This document shows, in pieces, positions 41,941 through 49,551 of a stretch of 64,000 nucleotides of DNA. The DNA comes from Paenibacillus_AA sp045062745 (GTDB lineage Bacteria; Bacillota; Bacilli; Paenibacillales; NBRC-103111), in assembly GCF_045062745.1 (NCBI RefSeq), contig NZ_JBJGED010000039.1, positions 4,007 through 68,006 on the forward strand, read 5' to 3'. How positions within the stretch are numbered: the stretch's first letter is position 1; every line of letters starts with the position of its first letter. The position numbers and the translations under genes were made by a program. The notes beneath the pieces were generated by a model that searched no databases, was not told the origin of the DNA, and worked only from the letters and a program-made list of their open reading frames with translations.

Positions 41941-42017
41941 TCGGACTCACCTCTTTATGGATTTGGTAGACAAATCCAGTATAGCAGGCCGGGAGGCGGC
42001 GAGTTTCTTCTCAATTG

Positions 42018-42575
42018 CTATTGTTCCGATCCATCGAATCTTATAATTCTTATGGAATCTCCAGCGGCGATCGTACCTTCGCATTCCACCGAGCAGACGA
42101 TGCCGCGTCTTTTTTGCGCTGCGGATACGAATCGTGCCGCCAGCCCAGGTATGCCATAGTGCTGTTCAATTACTCGACCCGGCCCGATACAAGGCCTATT
42201 CTCGCCTTCGCAGATCAGTCCGGTCCCGTCCGGAAATAACATTCTGGCTCCGCCCGGCAGCAATGTGAGCCTGTCATAGCCGCTGATCAGCAGGTTGGCG
42301 CCCAGCCATTCCGGCACTATCTCGGGGACTCCCAAGCGAACGGCAATTTCGGCGCACTCCTCTTCGGAGACGATGCTGATCTGCCTCCGGTTGGCAATCA
42401 GGGTGCCCTTTCGATATATCTTTTGCCGAGAATCTGCGGGTCGGAGGAGCCCATAGTGACGGTCGCCCGGGATGCCTCCCAATTGTACATGGATGGTCGG
42501 AACCCGGCGAGTGACGAACGTTTCTGCCCGGTCGGCCAGCATGACGGCATGAACGTTAACGGTGTCGCTATGCAT
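42018..42575 (-). CDS. MOSC-domain protein
   Basis: A 185-residue protein with a MOSC (molybdenum cofactor sulfurase C-terminal) domain, a beta barrel used for pterin-cofactor or sulfur chemistry. The pattern PGDRHYGLL, RQISIVSEEECAEIA, WLGANLLISGYD and FPDGTGLICEGENRPC fits YiiM-like MOSC proteins; the Cys in ENRPC is the expected functional residue. The start at 42575 is fixed by AAGGGACGG and overlaps the marR stop by eight bases, so both are co-expressed. Confidence 0.85.
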   Translation of the reverse strand: MHSDTVNVHAVMLADRAETFVTRRVPTIHVQLGGIPGDRHYGLLRPADSRQKIYRKGTLIANRRQISIVSEEECAEIAVRLGVPEIVPEWLGANLLISGYDRLTLLPGGARMLFPDGTGLICEGENRPCIGPGRVIEQHYGIPGLAARFVSAAQKRRGIVCSVECEGTIAAGDSIRIIRFDGSEQ

Positions 42576-43050
42576 GCTCGTCCGTCCCTTGCGCACGTAC
42601 GGCTTCCATGTTCCGATGAATGTTCTGGAGAGCACGGCCAATCACCGCAATGTCATCCTCCGAGAGGGGAGCGGCGAAATATTGCTTGATCCCGCGCGCG
42701 TAGATCGGCCAAGCCCGGCGCAGCTGCTGTTCGCCTTCCTCCGTAAGAACGGCATAGAAACCGCGCCGGTCGGTCTCGCTAACCTCTCGGCGGATAAGGC
42801 CTTCACGTTCCAATCGGTCAGCGAGACGGGTAATTCCGCTTTTGGTGAGCACCACCTTGTCCAGCAGCTGCTGAAGGCGCAGTTTCTTGTCCGGCGCTTC
42901 AAACAGTGCGATCAGGACATCGTAAGTACCTAGCGGTACGCGCTTGTTCTCGGACAGATCGTGCTCGATCTGCTCGATGATTTTGGAGTACGACTTGATG
43001 AACATACGCCAAGCGGTGAGCTCGGAATCGGACAATCGTTCCTTCTTCAT
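42568..43050 (-). CDS. MarR-family transcriptional regulator
   Basis: Winged-helix regulator of 160 residues. The DNA-binding core has LRLQQLLDKVVLTKSGITRL, then DRLEREGLIRREVSETDRRG, the typical MarR helix and Asp/Arg wing. The start at 43050 follows GAGGAGAGG; the ORF extends upstream without a ribosome site. Three GTTG-N6-CAAC palindromes in the divergent promoter region are likely its operators, suggesting that it controls itself, the coupled MOSC gene and the CDGSH gene. The ligand is unknown. Confidence 0.9.
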   Translation of the reverse strand: MKKERLSDSELTAWRMFIKSYSKIIEQIEHDLSENKRVPLGTYDVLIALFEAPDKKLRLQQLLDKVVLTKSGITRLADRLEREGLIRREVSETDRRGFYAVLTEEGEQQLRRAWPIYARGIKQYFAAPLSEDDIAVIGRALQNIHRNMEAVRAQGTDEHA

Positions 43051-43097
43051 GGATTCCTCTCCTCGTAGTAGGTATAGGTCTACTTTACTGCAATTTA

Positions 43098-43165
43098 GTT
43101 GCGTGATCAACAAAATAATTGTTGACTGAGCAACTTTCCTGTGATAATTTTGTTGTGCAGTCAAC
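43098..43165. promoter_or_regulatory. Triple GTTG-N6-CAAC operator of the MarR regulator
   Basis: GTTGCGTGATCAAC at 43098, GTTGACTGAGCAAC at 43121 and GTTGTGCAGTCAAC at 43152 lie between the divergent marR and CDGSH genes. All have four-base perfect arms and six-base centres. Confidence 0.7.
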
Positions 43166-43190
43166 TAAAACAATGTGGAGGAATCATTCG

Positions 43191-43391
43191 ATGTCTAACA
43201 TTAAGGTAGTCAAGTACGACGAAGGTCCATTCGTCATCCAAGGGCAAGTCGAGCTGGTAGACGGCAAGGGGGACCGCTTCACGACCGGAGAGACGATCGC
43301 GTTATGCCGGTGCGGCCAGTCGGGCAACCAGCCTTTTTGCGACGGTACGCATAAGAGTGCCTGTTACAGGGAAGCGTCGCCTGCACGATGA
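43191..43391 (+). CDS. CDGSH-type iron-sulfur domain protein
   Basis: A 66-residue protein. The cluster-binding motif is CRCGQSGNQPFCDGTH, giving three Cys and one His for a 2Fe-2S cluster, as in mitoNEET-like proteins. The first 35 residues form a beta strand-rich start. Role is probably electron transfer or redox sensing. The start at 43191 follows GTGGAGGAA; the ORF is open upstream through the operator region but without a ribosome site. It is divergent from marR and probably controlled by it. Confidence 0.9.
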   Translation: MSNIKVVKYDEGPFVIQGQVELVDGKGDRFTTGETIALCRCGQSGNQPFCDGTHKSACYREASPAR

Positions 43392-43417
43392 GGTCAGAAG
43401 GGGCGATAACGATCCGG

Positions 43418-44158
43418 TCAAATGCTTCGCTGCGCATCCAATGCTGCCCGAATATACGCATATAGCTCACCGTCCATACCGAAGGGTCGCGCCTGCTCGG
43501 GGTGCTCGCCGTAATACCGCTCCGCCGATCGCGTTAGTTGCTCCTCATCATCGGTAAATTGGCGCAGCAAATCTTGCCATTGCCGGGCCAGCAGCTGTAC
43601 GGCTTCATCGCCGGGAGACGTACCGTCCCGCATGGCGGCGGAGAACCGATCGATCAGCTTCCGCCCTTGTTCCCTCATCCGCTCGGACTCGGCAGCCCCC
43701 ATATTCTGATACCGCATCTTCAATTCCGCAACCTGCTCCGGCCGGAAATGAGGGCTCTGGCTCATGTTCATCAGCTGAATTGTCTCCAGTGCATGCTCGG
43801 GCGACACGGTCCTTTCGGTGCGCAGCATCTCCTGCAGCTGCTCCAGCCGGGAACGCAGCTCCTGCTGCGCCCGGATCTGGGCATTCAGCCGATCAAGCTG
43901 CAGCTCCAAGAGCTGCAGGGGATCGTAATCCGGATCGTGCAGGAAAGCTTTCACATCCTCCAAGGCGAAGCCGAGCTGCCGGAGTGAAATGATCTGCTGC
44001 AGCTTCACGACGTCTTCCTCCGAATAAAGCCGGTGACCGGAGGCGGTACTGCCGGATGGCGAGAACAAGCCGATCTCATCGTAATGGTGCAGCGTCCGCA
44101 CCGTGAGACCGCAGCGCCGGGCCAGCTCTCCGACTTTCCAATTGGTCTCTTTTGGCAC
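43418..44158 (-). CDS. MerR-family regulator with TipAS antibiotic-recognition domain
   Basis: A 246-residue TipA/Mta-type activator. N-terminal MerR HTH: WKVGELARRCGLTVRTLHHYDE, then the wing with SGHRLYSEEDVVKLQQI. A long coiled coil spans about 75-115. The C-terminal TipAS domain (about 130-246) has FRPEQVAELKMRY and AERYYGEHPEQA. These proteins sense drugs or peptides and reshape promoters with long spacers. Such a promoter lies between it and hslO. The two divergent -10 elements overlap, so it probably regulates both directions. Confidence 0.9.
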   Translation of the reverse strand: MPKETNWKVGELARRCGLTVRTLHHYDEIGLFSPSGSTASGHRLYSEEDVVKLQQIISLRQLGFALEDVKAFLHDPDYDPLQLLELQLDRLNAQIRAQQELRSRLEQLQEMLRTERTVSPEHALETIQLMNMSQSPHFRPEQVAELKMRYQNMGAAESERMREQGRKLIDRFSAAMRDGTSPGDEAVQLLARQWQDLLRQFTDDEEQLTRSAERYYGEHPEQARPFGMDGELYAYIRAALDAQRSI

Positions 44159-44170
44159 AGCTGTTCCTCC

Positions 44171-44201
44171 TTGAACCTAACGTTACGTGAGGAATTATAC
44201 T
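44171..44201 (+). promoter_or_regulatory. MerR-type promoter with 19-bp spacer before hslO
   Basis: TTGAAC and TATACT are 19 bases apart with the dyad CCTAACG-TTA-CGTGAGG across the -35 edge and spacer. On the minus strand TTGCAC and TATAAT (18 bases apart) would drive the regulator gene; the two -10s overlap. Confidence 0.75.
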
Positions 44202-44243
44202 AGGATTCGTAGGAGTGGTGCAAGAAGAGAGGAGCAAGAAGCG

Positions 44244-45101
44244 ATGGAAGCCTATAGGATCAAAGCGTTAGCGTATCAGCACCAAGCCCGCATCATGTTC
44301 GTAGAGAATACCGAGCTGATCAGAGCCGTCTGCGGTCAACCCGGCATGAACCCGGTGTTGAGCACCGCTCTTGCCCGCACCGTGTCGGCCATGAGCTTAG
44401 TGGCAGGGACGCTGAAGGATAATCAAAGCGTGAATCTCAAAGTAAAAGCCGCTCGGCGTGACTTCGTCATCTACGCAGATGCCGATAGCGCAGGCCACGT
44501 AAGCGGCTATGTAAGCGAGGAATGGCTGCGGGCGTCGACGGAGGACCGGGACCGCAGGACGATCGAGCAGTGGCTGGGAGCCAGAGCATGTATGCAGGTC
44601 ACGAAGGATATTGGCATGAACCGCTGCTTCACCGGTATTACGGATATGCCTTATGCGAACATCGTGGACGATCTGTCGCATTACTATCGGCAAAGCGAGC
44701 AGACGCCGACCTTGTTCTCGCTCGACGTCGTGCTAGGTGACCGGGATGAGGTGTCGTCCAGCCGAGGGCTGATGGCTCAGTTGCTGCCGGGCGCGCCAAG
44801 CGGACTGCTGGACCGCATTGGCGGCATAATCTCCCGGCATCGCCGGCTGCTCGAGGAGGCGCCATCCCGCGAAGCGGCAGAGACGGTGCTGGCGTCGATG
44901 TTCGAGGACGTGTGGCTCGTGGGCGTAGAGCCGGTCCGTCTGTTCTGCGGATGCTCGAAGGAGCTCGTGTATCCGCTGCTGTACGCCCTGGACAAAGCGG
45001 AGGTGGTTGATGCGCGGGAATTGGGCCGTCCCCTCGAGATCGTCTGCCATAAATGCGGGCGCAAGTATACGTTTCAGCCGGATGAACTGGCGAATTTGTA
45101 A
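44244..45101 (+). CDS. hslO: Redox-regulated chaperone Hsp33
   Basis: Holding chaperone of 285 residues activated by oxidation. The zinc centre is formed by CGC near residue 235 and CHKC near 268, the CxC and CxxC pair whose oxidation unfolds the C-terminus. Earlier conserved parts are ALARTVSAMSLVAGTLKD and GNxxGYVSEEW-like AGHVSGYVS. The start at 44244 is chosen for GAGAGGAGC; the ORF extends upstream across the promoter. It is probably controlled by the divergent TipA-type regulator. Confidence 0.95.
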   Translation: MEAYRIKALAYQHQARIMFVENTELIRAVCGQPGMNPVLSTALARTVSAMSLVAGTLKDNQSVNLKVKAARRDFVIYADADSAGHVSGYVSEEWLRASTEDRDRRTIEQWLGARACMQVTKDIGMNRCFTGITDMPYANIVDDLSHYYRQSEQTPTLFSLDVVLGDRDEVSSSRGLMAQLLPGAPSGLLDRIGGIISRHRRLLEEAPSREAAETVLASMFEDVWLVGVEPVRLFCGCSKELVYPLLYALDKAEVVDARELGRPLEIVCHKCGRKYTFQPDELANL

Positions 45102-45219
45102 CTCAAGGACTTGATCGGCAATCTTCCGGTCAGGTCCGTTTTCATTTGGAAAGGAATCGCATCCGACGGTGTAGAAGAGAGTGAAAGACCACTTAAAAAG
45201 AATGAAGAGGTGACTGGAG

Positions 45220-46170
45220 ATGTCGATTCCTTTATTGTTCGGCCCCTACGGAAGCGGGGAGCTGCCCGCCAAAGTCCGAGATTATGGCGTCAACGCCAGA
45301 TGGTTCCACGGGTTTAATGAAGCTGTTTTCGCGGCTTGCGAAGAGCAGGGATTGGAGGCGTGTGTGGAATTCAAAACGTTCCGCGCCGATTTCGAAAAGC
45401 AACCTGCTCTCATTCCAATCGGGGTAGACGGCCGGCCGATTCGATACGGCAGGTTAGTACAGGGAATTTGTTTGTCTCAAACCGATTTTTTGGCGGAAAT
45501 CGAAGAGCAGCTGCTGGCCGGGCTGAAGCAATATAAACCAAAAGGCATTTGGCTCGATTACTTGACCTATGCCGGCTGGTTCGAAACGCCTGAGCCCGAT
45601 TTGCAGGACAGCTGCTTTTGCAGCCGCTGTATCGCCGATTTCTGTTACCACGCAGGCGTTGACGCTACTTCTCCTAGAGAGATATTAGCTCGATATGCGG
45701 AAGAGTGGAAACATCATAAATGCCGCAAAATTGCCCAGTACGCGCTTCATTATTCGAGATTGATCAAAACCCGTTTGCCGGATTGCATAGTCGGCGCTTA
45801 TATGTGTCCGTGGACGCCGGAGGAATTCGATGGCGCGCTGACCCGAATATTCGCCCAAGATTATAAAGCGTTAGCGGAAGCCATAGATGTGTATACCCCG
45901 CTGATTTATTGTTCGAAGAGCGGACGCGGCGCGGGCTGGGGGCGGGAGTGGCTGGCCCGGTCGGAACATTTCGTTCCGCATCATCGGAAGGTGCAGCTGA
46001 TTCTGGATGCGTTGGATTTCCCGGAGAGCCTAACCGAGTCCGCGGCATCGAGTGTACCCTCTTGGGGGGTTCAGCTGTATGCAGGTGCCCCGATTTTTCA
46101 TGATCCCGACAAAGCGCTCACGTTCAAGCATGCTGTCGAGGCGATCCGAGCCGCTGCGGTAATGAACTAG
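45220..46170 (+). CDS. Uncharacterised TIM-barrel-like protein
   Basis: A 316-residue soluble protein I do not recognise. Alternating strands and helices, WLDYLTYAGWFE near 113, and VGAYMCPWTPEEF and YTPLIYCSKSGRGAGWG later suggest a glycosidase-like TIM barrel. IWLDYL and the following acidic residues would be in the active site. A Cys cluster, CFCSRC near 132-137, resembles the CxxC-containing insert seen in some putative glycoside hydrolases. The start follows AAGAGGTGACTGGAG. It is monocistronic and ends in a strong terminator. Confidence 0.7.
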   Translation: MSIPLLFGPYGSGELPAKVRDYGVNARWFHGFNEAVFAACEEQGLEACVEFKTFRADFEKQPALIPIGVDGRPIRYGRLVQGICLSQTDFLAEIEEQLLAGLKQYKPKGIWLDYLTYAGWFETPEPDLQDSCFCSRCIADFCYHAGVDATSPREILARYAEEWKHHKCRKIAQYALHYSRLIKTRLPDCIVGAYMCPWTPEEFDGALTRIFAQDYKALAEAIDVYTPLIYCSKSGRGAGWGREWLARSEHFVPHHRKVQLILDALDFPESLTESAASSVPSWGVQLYAGAPIFHDPDKALTFKHAVEAIRAAAVMN

Positions 46171-46173
46171 CCT

Positions 46174-46230
46174 AAAAGCAGCTGCAATCAGGAACTTCCA
46201 TTAGAGTTCCTGGCTGCAGCTGCTTTTTTT
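46174..46230 (+). terminator. Terminator before the ABC exporter operon
   Basis: Long arms AAAAGCAGCTGCA and GGAACT pair with AGTTCC and CTGCAGCTGCTTTT, ending in a seven-T run. Confidence 0.95.
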
Positions 46231-46286
46231 GGAATGACCGGCATACTCCTTTATAAAAAACAATTGCCACAAAATAGTGTATATAA

Positions 46287-46311
46287 TATACTGTTTATAT
46301 AATACACAATT
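46287..46311 (+). promoter_or_regulatory. Likely TetR operator before the ABC exporter
   Basis: TATACTGTTTATA-TA-ATACACAATT is nearly the same as the minus-strand sequence before the tetR gene (49006-49030). It sits in a larger dyad GTGTAT...ATACAC and contains TATAAT-like -10 elements. Confidence 0.7.
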
Positions 46312-46339
46312 ACTTGTCCGAGAAAAGGAAGGGAGAGCT

Positions 46340-47230
46340 ATGATGAGTGCTAACGCTATTGAAGTGAAAGGGCTTCGCAAGTCGTTCGGCAGCCACCTCG
46401 TGCTGGACGGAATTGATCTGGCCGTGCCGACCGGCAGCATCTTCGCGCTGCTCGGGCCCAATGGGGCCGGCAAAACGACGCTGATCCACATTCTGTCCAC
46501 CTTGGTCGCGCCGGATGCGGGATCGGTCCGGGTCGCCGGCTATGAGGTCGTCCGCGATAAGAATGAGGTCAAGCGGTCGATCAGCCTGACCGGCCAGTTC
46601 GCCGCAGTCGACGAAGCGCTGACGGGGATCGAGAATCTCAGAATGATCGGCCGGCTGTCGGGGCTTACGGCGGCGGAGTCGCGGGAGCGGGCGGATGAGC
46701 TGCTGACTCATTTCCAACTGACGGATGCTTCCGCCAAGCGGGTCAAAACGTATTCGGGCGGGATGCGTCGGCGCCTCGATCTCGCAATCAGTCTCGTCGT
46801 TCCGCGGCCGGTACTGTTCCTGGACGAACCGACGACCGGCCTCGATACGACGAGCCGGCTCGCTCTGTGGGAGCTCATCGGACAGCTAAAGGAGCAGGGC
46901 ATTACCGTATTCCTCACGACCCAGTACTTGGAGGAGGCGGACCAGCTCGCCGATCTGATCGCCGTAATCGCCGACGGGCACGTCGTAGCGACCGGAACGG
47001 CGGAGCAATTGAAAGCCCGCGTAGGCGGCGAGGTGATCGACCTGCACGATGCGCACGGGACACTGCTCCGCACGGTGCCGACCACCGGCACGATACAGGA
47101 TGTGAGGCACACGCTCACCGAGCTGTCGCTGCAATTCGCTCATGAGACCCGAGTGAGTATTCGGAAGCCTAGCCTCGATGACGTATTCCTGGCGCTGACA
47201 GAGAAAAAATTGGAGGGAGCCGTACGATGA
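46340..47230 (+). CDS. DrrA-type ABC exporter ATPase
   Basis: ATPase of 296 residues of the daunorubicin-resistance type. Walker A is GPNGAGKTT, the signature YSGGMRRRLDLA, Walker B PVLFLDEPTTGLD and the switch His is replaced by Gln in FLTTQYLEEADQ, as is usual in DrrA. The C-terminal part has GRVGGEVIDLHD-like DrrA extension and SIRKPSLDDVFLALT. The start at 46340 follows GGAAGGGAGAG; the next codon is also ATG. It overlaps the permease gene by four bases. Expression is probably repressed by the TetR protein encoded downstream. Confidence 0.93.
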   Translation: MMSANAIEVKGLRKSFGSHLVLDGIDLAVPTGSIFALLGPNGAGKTTLIHILSTLVAPDAGSVRVAGYEVVRDKNEVKRSISLTGQFAAVDEALTGIENLRMIGRLSGLTAAESRERADELLTHFQLTDASAKRVKTYSGGMRRRLDLAISLVVPRPVLFLDEPTTGLDTTSRLALWELIGQLKEQGITVFLTTQYLEEADQLADLIAVIADGHVVATGTAEQLKARVGGEVIDLHDAHGTLLRTVPTTGTIQDVRHTLTELSLQFAHETRVSIRKPSLDDVFLALTEKKLEGAVR

Positions 47231-48015
47231 CCACTTTGCGTGAATCTGTTAGAAGCGCGTCCTTCGGGGTGACGAACGCCGTCTTCATCGGGCGGAGCAT
47301 TCGTCTCAGCCTGCGCAATACCGAGGCGCTGATCATGGCCATTATGCTGCCGATCATGCTGATGCTGCTGTTCACTTATGTATTCGGCGGCGCACTCGAT
47401 ACAAGCGGCAACTACGTGAACTACGTCGTTCCGGGCATTATCCTGCTGTGCGCCGGCTTCGGCTCGTCGAGTACGGCGGTGGACGTCGCTACGGACATGA
47501 CGAACGGGATTATCGACCGCTTCCGGACGATGCCGATCCGGAGCCTGAGCGTCGTGACCGGGCATGTGGTCGCCAGCCTGGCCCGCAATCTTCTCGCGAC
47601 CGTAGTCGTCATCGGCGTCGCTCTGTTGGTAGGATTCCGCCCTTCCGCAGGACCGATGGAATGGCTGGGGGCACTGGCCGTCATCGTCCTGTTCATATTG
47701 ACGTTCACCTGGCTGTTCGCCGCCATCGGTCTTGTGACGGGCAGCCCTTCGGCCGCCAGCGGCTATGGGTTCGTGCTCTTATTCCTCCCTTACTTGTCCA
47801 GCGCCTTCGTCCCGACGAGCACGATGCCTAGCTGGCTGCAGGGGGTAGCGAATCATCAGCCGATCACACCGGTTATCGAGACGATTCGCGGCCTCCTCAC
47901 CGGCACTTCCATTCAAGATCACGCTTGGGTGGCCGTCGTCTGGTGCTTGGCCATTATGTTCATCGCCATCGTCTGGTGCGTCATCGCCTTCCAGCGCAAG
48001 GCGGGTCGCCGCTAA
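47227..48015 (+). CDS. DrrB-type ABC exporter permease
   Basis: ABC-2 family membrane protein of 262 residues with six hydrophobic segments. Family motifs are the NTEALIMAIMLPIMLMLLFTYVF helix, GIIDRFRTMPIRSLSV, and FLPYLSSAFVPTSTMPSWLQ followed by NHQPITPVIETIRGLL, the standard ABC-2 pattern. Start ATGA overlaps the ATPase stop. Together they would export a hydrophobic drug; the substrate is unknown. Confidence 0.93.
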   Translation: MTTLRESVRSASFGVTNAVFIGRSIRLSLRNTEALIMAIMLPIMLMLLFTYVFGGALDTSGNYVNYVVPGIILLCAGFGSSSTAVDVATDMTNGIIDRFRTMPIRSLSVVTGHVVASLARNLLATVVVIGVALLVGFRPSAGPMEWLGALAVIVLFILTFTWLFAAIGLVTGSPSAASGYGFVLLFLPYLSSAFVPTSTMPSWLQGVANHQPITPVIETIRGLLTGTSIQDHAWVAVVWCLAIMFIAIVWCVIAFQRKAGRR

Positions 48016-48034
48016 GGAAGGGCGTGCGGGAACG

Positions 48035-48070
48035 AAACAGCGGTCCGATTTCGATCGGACCGCTGTTTTT
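48035..48070 (+). terminator. Terminator of the ABC exporter operon
   Basis: Perfect arms AAACAGCGGTCCGAT / ATCGGACCGCTGTTT with TTCG loop and a T tail. Confidence 0.95.
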
Positions 48071-48181
48071 AATTGGAAGACATAGGCTCCGTTGTTTGGG
48101 GGAGGGAACCTAGTTCCGCTATTTTAGTGGATTAGAGGAATCACGTTCCATGTTGACTTCCTATTCTGCTCGTACGGAAAT

Positions 48182-48976
48182 CTATCTCCGAGACCCACTG
48201 CGGGTCAAATAATGCTCGATCCCGTCCAGAATGCGTTCCAGCCCGAAATCAATGTCGCTCCCGATCGTATTGTCGGACTCGTTCTCATTGGTGTAAGCGC
48301 CGGACGCGATTAACGGGTACAAGTACGGAAAACTTTCCGGCTTGACGAGGTGCTGCAAGGCAGCGGTATAATTCAATCCGCTGATCGAATCCGGACTCGC
48401 GCCGGCTTCAATCGCCCGATCCAAATCGCGGGAAATCATCGCAAACATCCGCGCATACGTGCTGAGCAGCAGGACAATCGACATTTTCTCAAAATCGTTC
48501 AGCGGGAAGTTCCGCATGGGACGCAGCGCCCAGTCAATCAGCTTGAGGTTGTGCGGACCGAGGGGGATGCCGCTGACCGGGATGTCACCGTACCAGGGAT
48601 GAAGGCGCATCAAACGCATGCATTCCCTTACGTACGCGCGCATCTCCTCGCGCCAATCATCGGCATGCTCGAGTTCAGCCGGCATCACGGTCTCGCACAC
48701 GGCGTCCTGCATCAGGAACAGCAGGTCGTCCTTGCTGGAGATGTAGCGGTAGAGCGACATCGTCGTGAATCCGAGGGCGGCCGCCACCCGATTCATGGAG
48801 ACCGCGGCGAGCCCGTCCTTGTCGGCGATCGCGATGGCGGCCTGGACGATCTGCGGGACGCTGAGCTCGCCCTTCGGGCCTCTCCGCGGCTGCTTGGCCA
48901 GCCCCCAACTCAGCTTCGCGCCGTTCGGCAAATCTTGTATGGCTGTCTGATGCTCGTCATCGTGGTTGTTCTTCAT
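48182..48976 (-). CDS. TetR-family repressor with TetR_C domain
   Basis: A 264-residue regulator with a 35-residue polar N-terminal extension. HTH domain: SVPQIVQAAIAIADKDGLAA, VSMNRVAAALGFTTMSLYRY. The C-terminal ligand domain (about 100-260) is of the TetR_C type with HPWYGDIPVSG. It lies convergent to the exporter operon; the same operator sequence precedes both, supporting repression of the exporter and autoregulation. In this arrangement a drug would relieve repression. Confidence 0.92.
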   Translation of the reverse strand: MKNNHDDEHQTAIQDLPNGAKLSWGLAKQPRRGPKGELSVPQIVQAAIAIADKDGLAAVSMNRVAAALGFTTMSLYRYISSKDDLLFLMQDAVCETVMPAELEHADDWREEMRAYVRECMRLMRLHPWYGDIPVSGIPLGPHNLKLIDWALRPMRNFPLNDFEKMSIVLLLSTYARMFAMISRDLDRAIEAGASPDSISGLNYTAALQHLVKPESFPYLYPLIASGAYTNENESDNTIGSDIDFGLERILDGIEHYLTRSGSRR

Positions 48977-49005
48977 GGCGACTCCCCTACACCTGCTCTA
49001 GGTGA

Positions 49006-49030
49006 AATTGTATATCCTATACACAGTATA
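49006..49030 (-). promoter_or_regulatory. Likely TetR operator before tetR gene
   Basis: On the minus strand TATACTGTGTATA-GG-ATATACAATT, 30 bases before the start. It matches the exporter-promoter copy at most positions. Confidence 0.7.
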
Positions 49031-49097
49031 CCACAAACGGCTTGGTCAAACCTTACCGGTAAATTTGCAGGCGTTGGCTATGTGAATCGCCATAGTT

Positions 49098-49487
49098 TCA
49101 TTTCTTTTTCTTCTTCGATTCTTTCTCCCGGTTCTCCTCGGCCCGAAACTTCACCATGTCGGTCAACAGGTCGTACGGGAAAGGGGAAGCGAGCGGGAAC
49201 TTCACCGCCGACTTGGAGACGTCATAGGGGGCCAAGCGGTCCCGGAACACCTCGAATACAGTGAACGGAGGCGGGAAGGACAAGGAGGTGTGCGCTTTGT
49301 AGGCGGAGAAATAGATCAGCATCCCATGGTACTTGTACGCCGGAAGCTGATAACTGATCACTTCCTCCGCTTCGGGCACCGCTTCTCGAATCGTCTGTCG
49401 AATTTGCTCCAAAATTGCTTGAACGTCCTGCGGGAAGGTTACGATATACTCATCTACCGATTGAAAATTGCTTTTAGCGTCAGCCAT
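49098..49487 (-). CDS. DUF1801 / YdhG-like protein
   Basis: A 129-residue protein of the YdhG/YobT group, sometimes called an iron chaperone because of structural likeness to frataxin; real function unsettled. Visible are SVDEYIVTFPQDVQAILEQI, EEVISYQLPAYK and the C-terminal FPLASPFPYDLLTDMVKFR. It ends in a Lys-rich tail. The start at 49487 follows CCAGGAGGCG. Confidence 0.88.
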   Translation of the reverse strand: MADAKSNFQSVDEYIVTFPQDVQAILEQIRQTIREAVPEAEEVISYQLPAYKYHGMLIYFSAYKAHTSLSFPPPFTVFEVFRDRLAPYDVSKSAVKFPLASPFPYDLLTDMVKFRAEENREKESKKKKK

Positions 49488-49551
49488 CTGCGCCTCCTGG
49501 AATTGGAATGAAAGGGGTCGTCTCTACCTTAATTATACAACAACGACGGAC

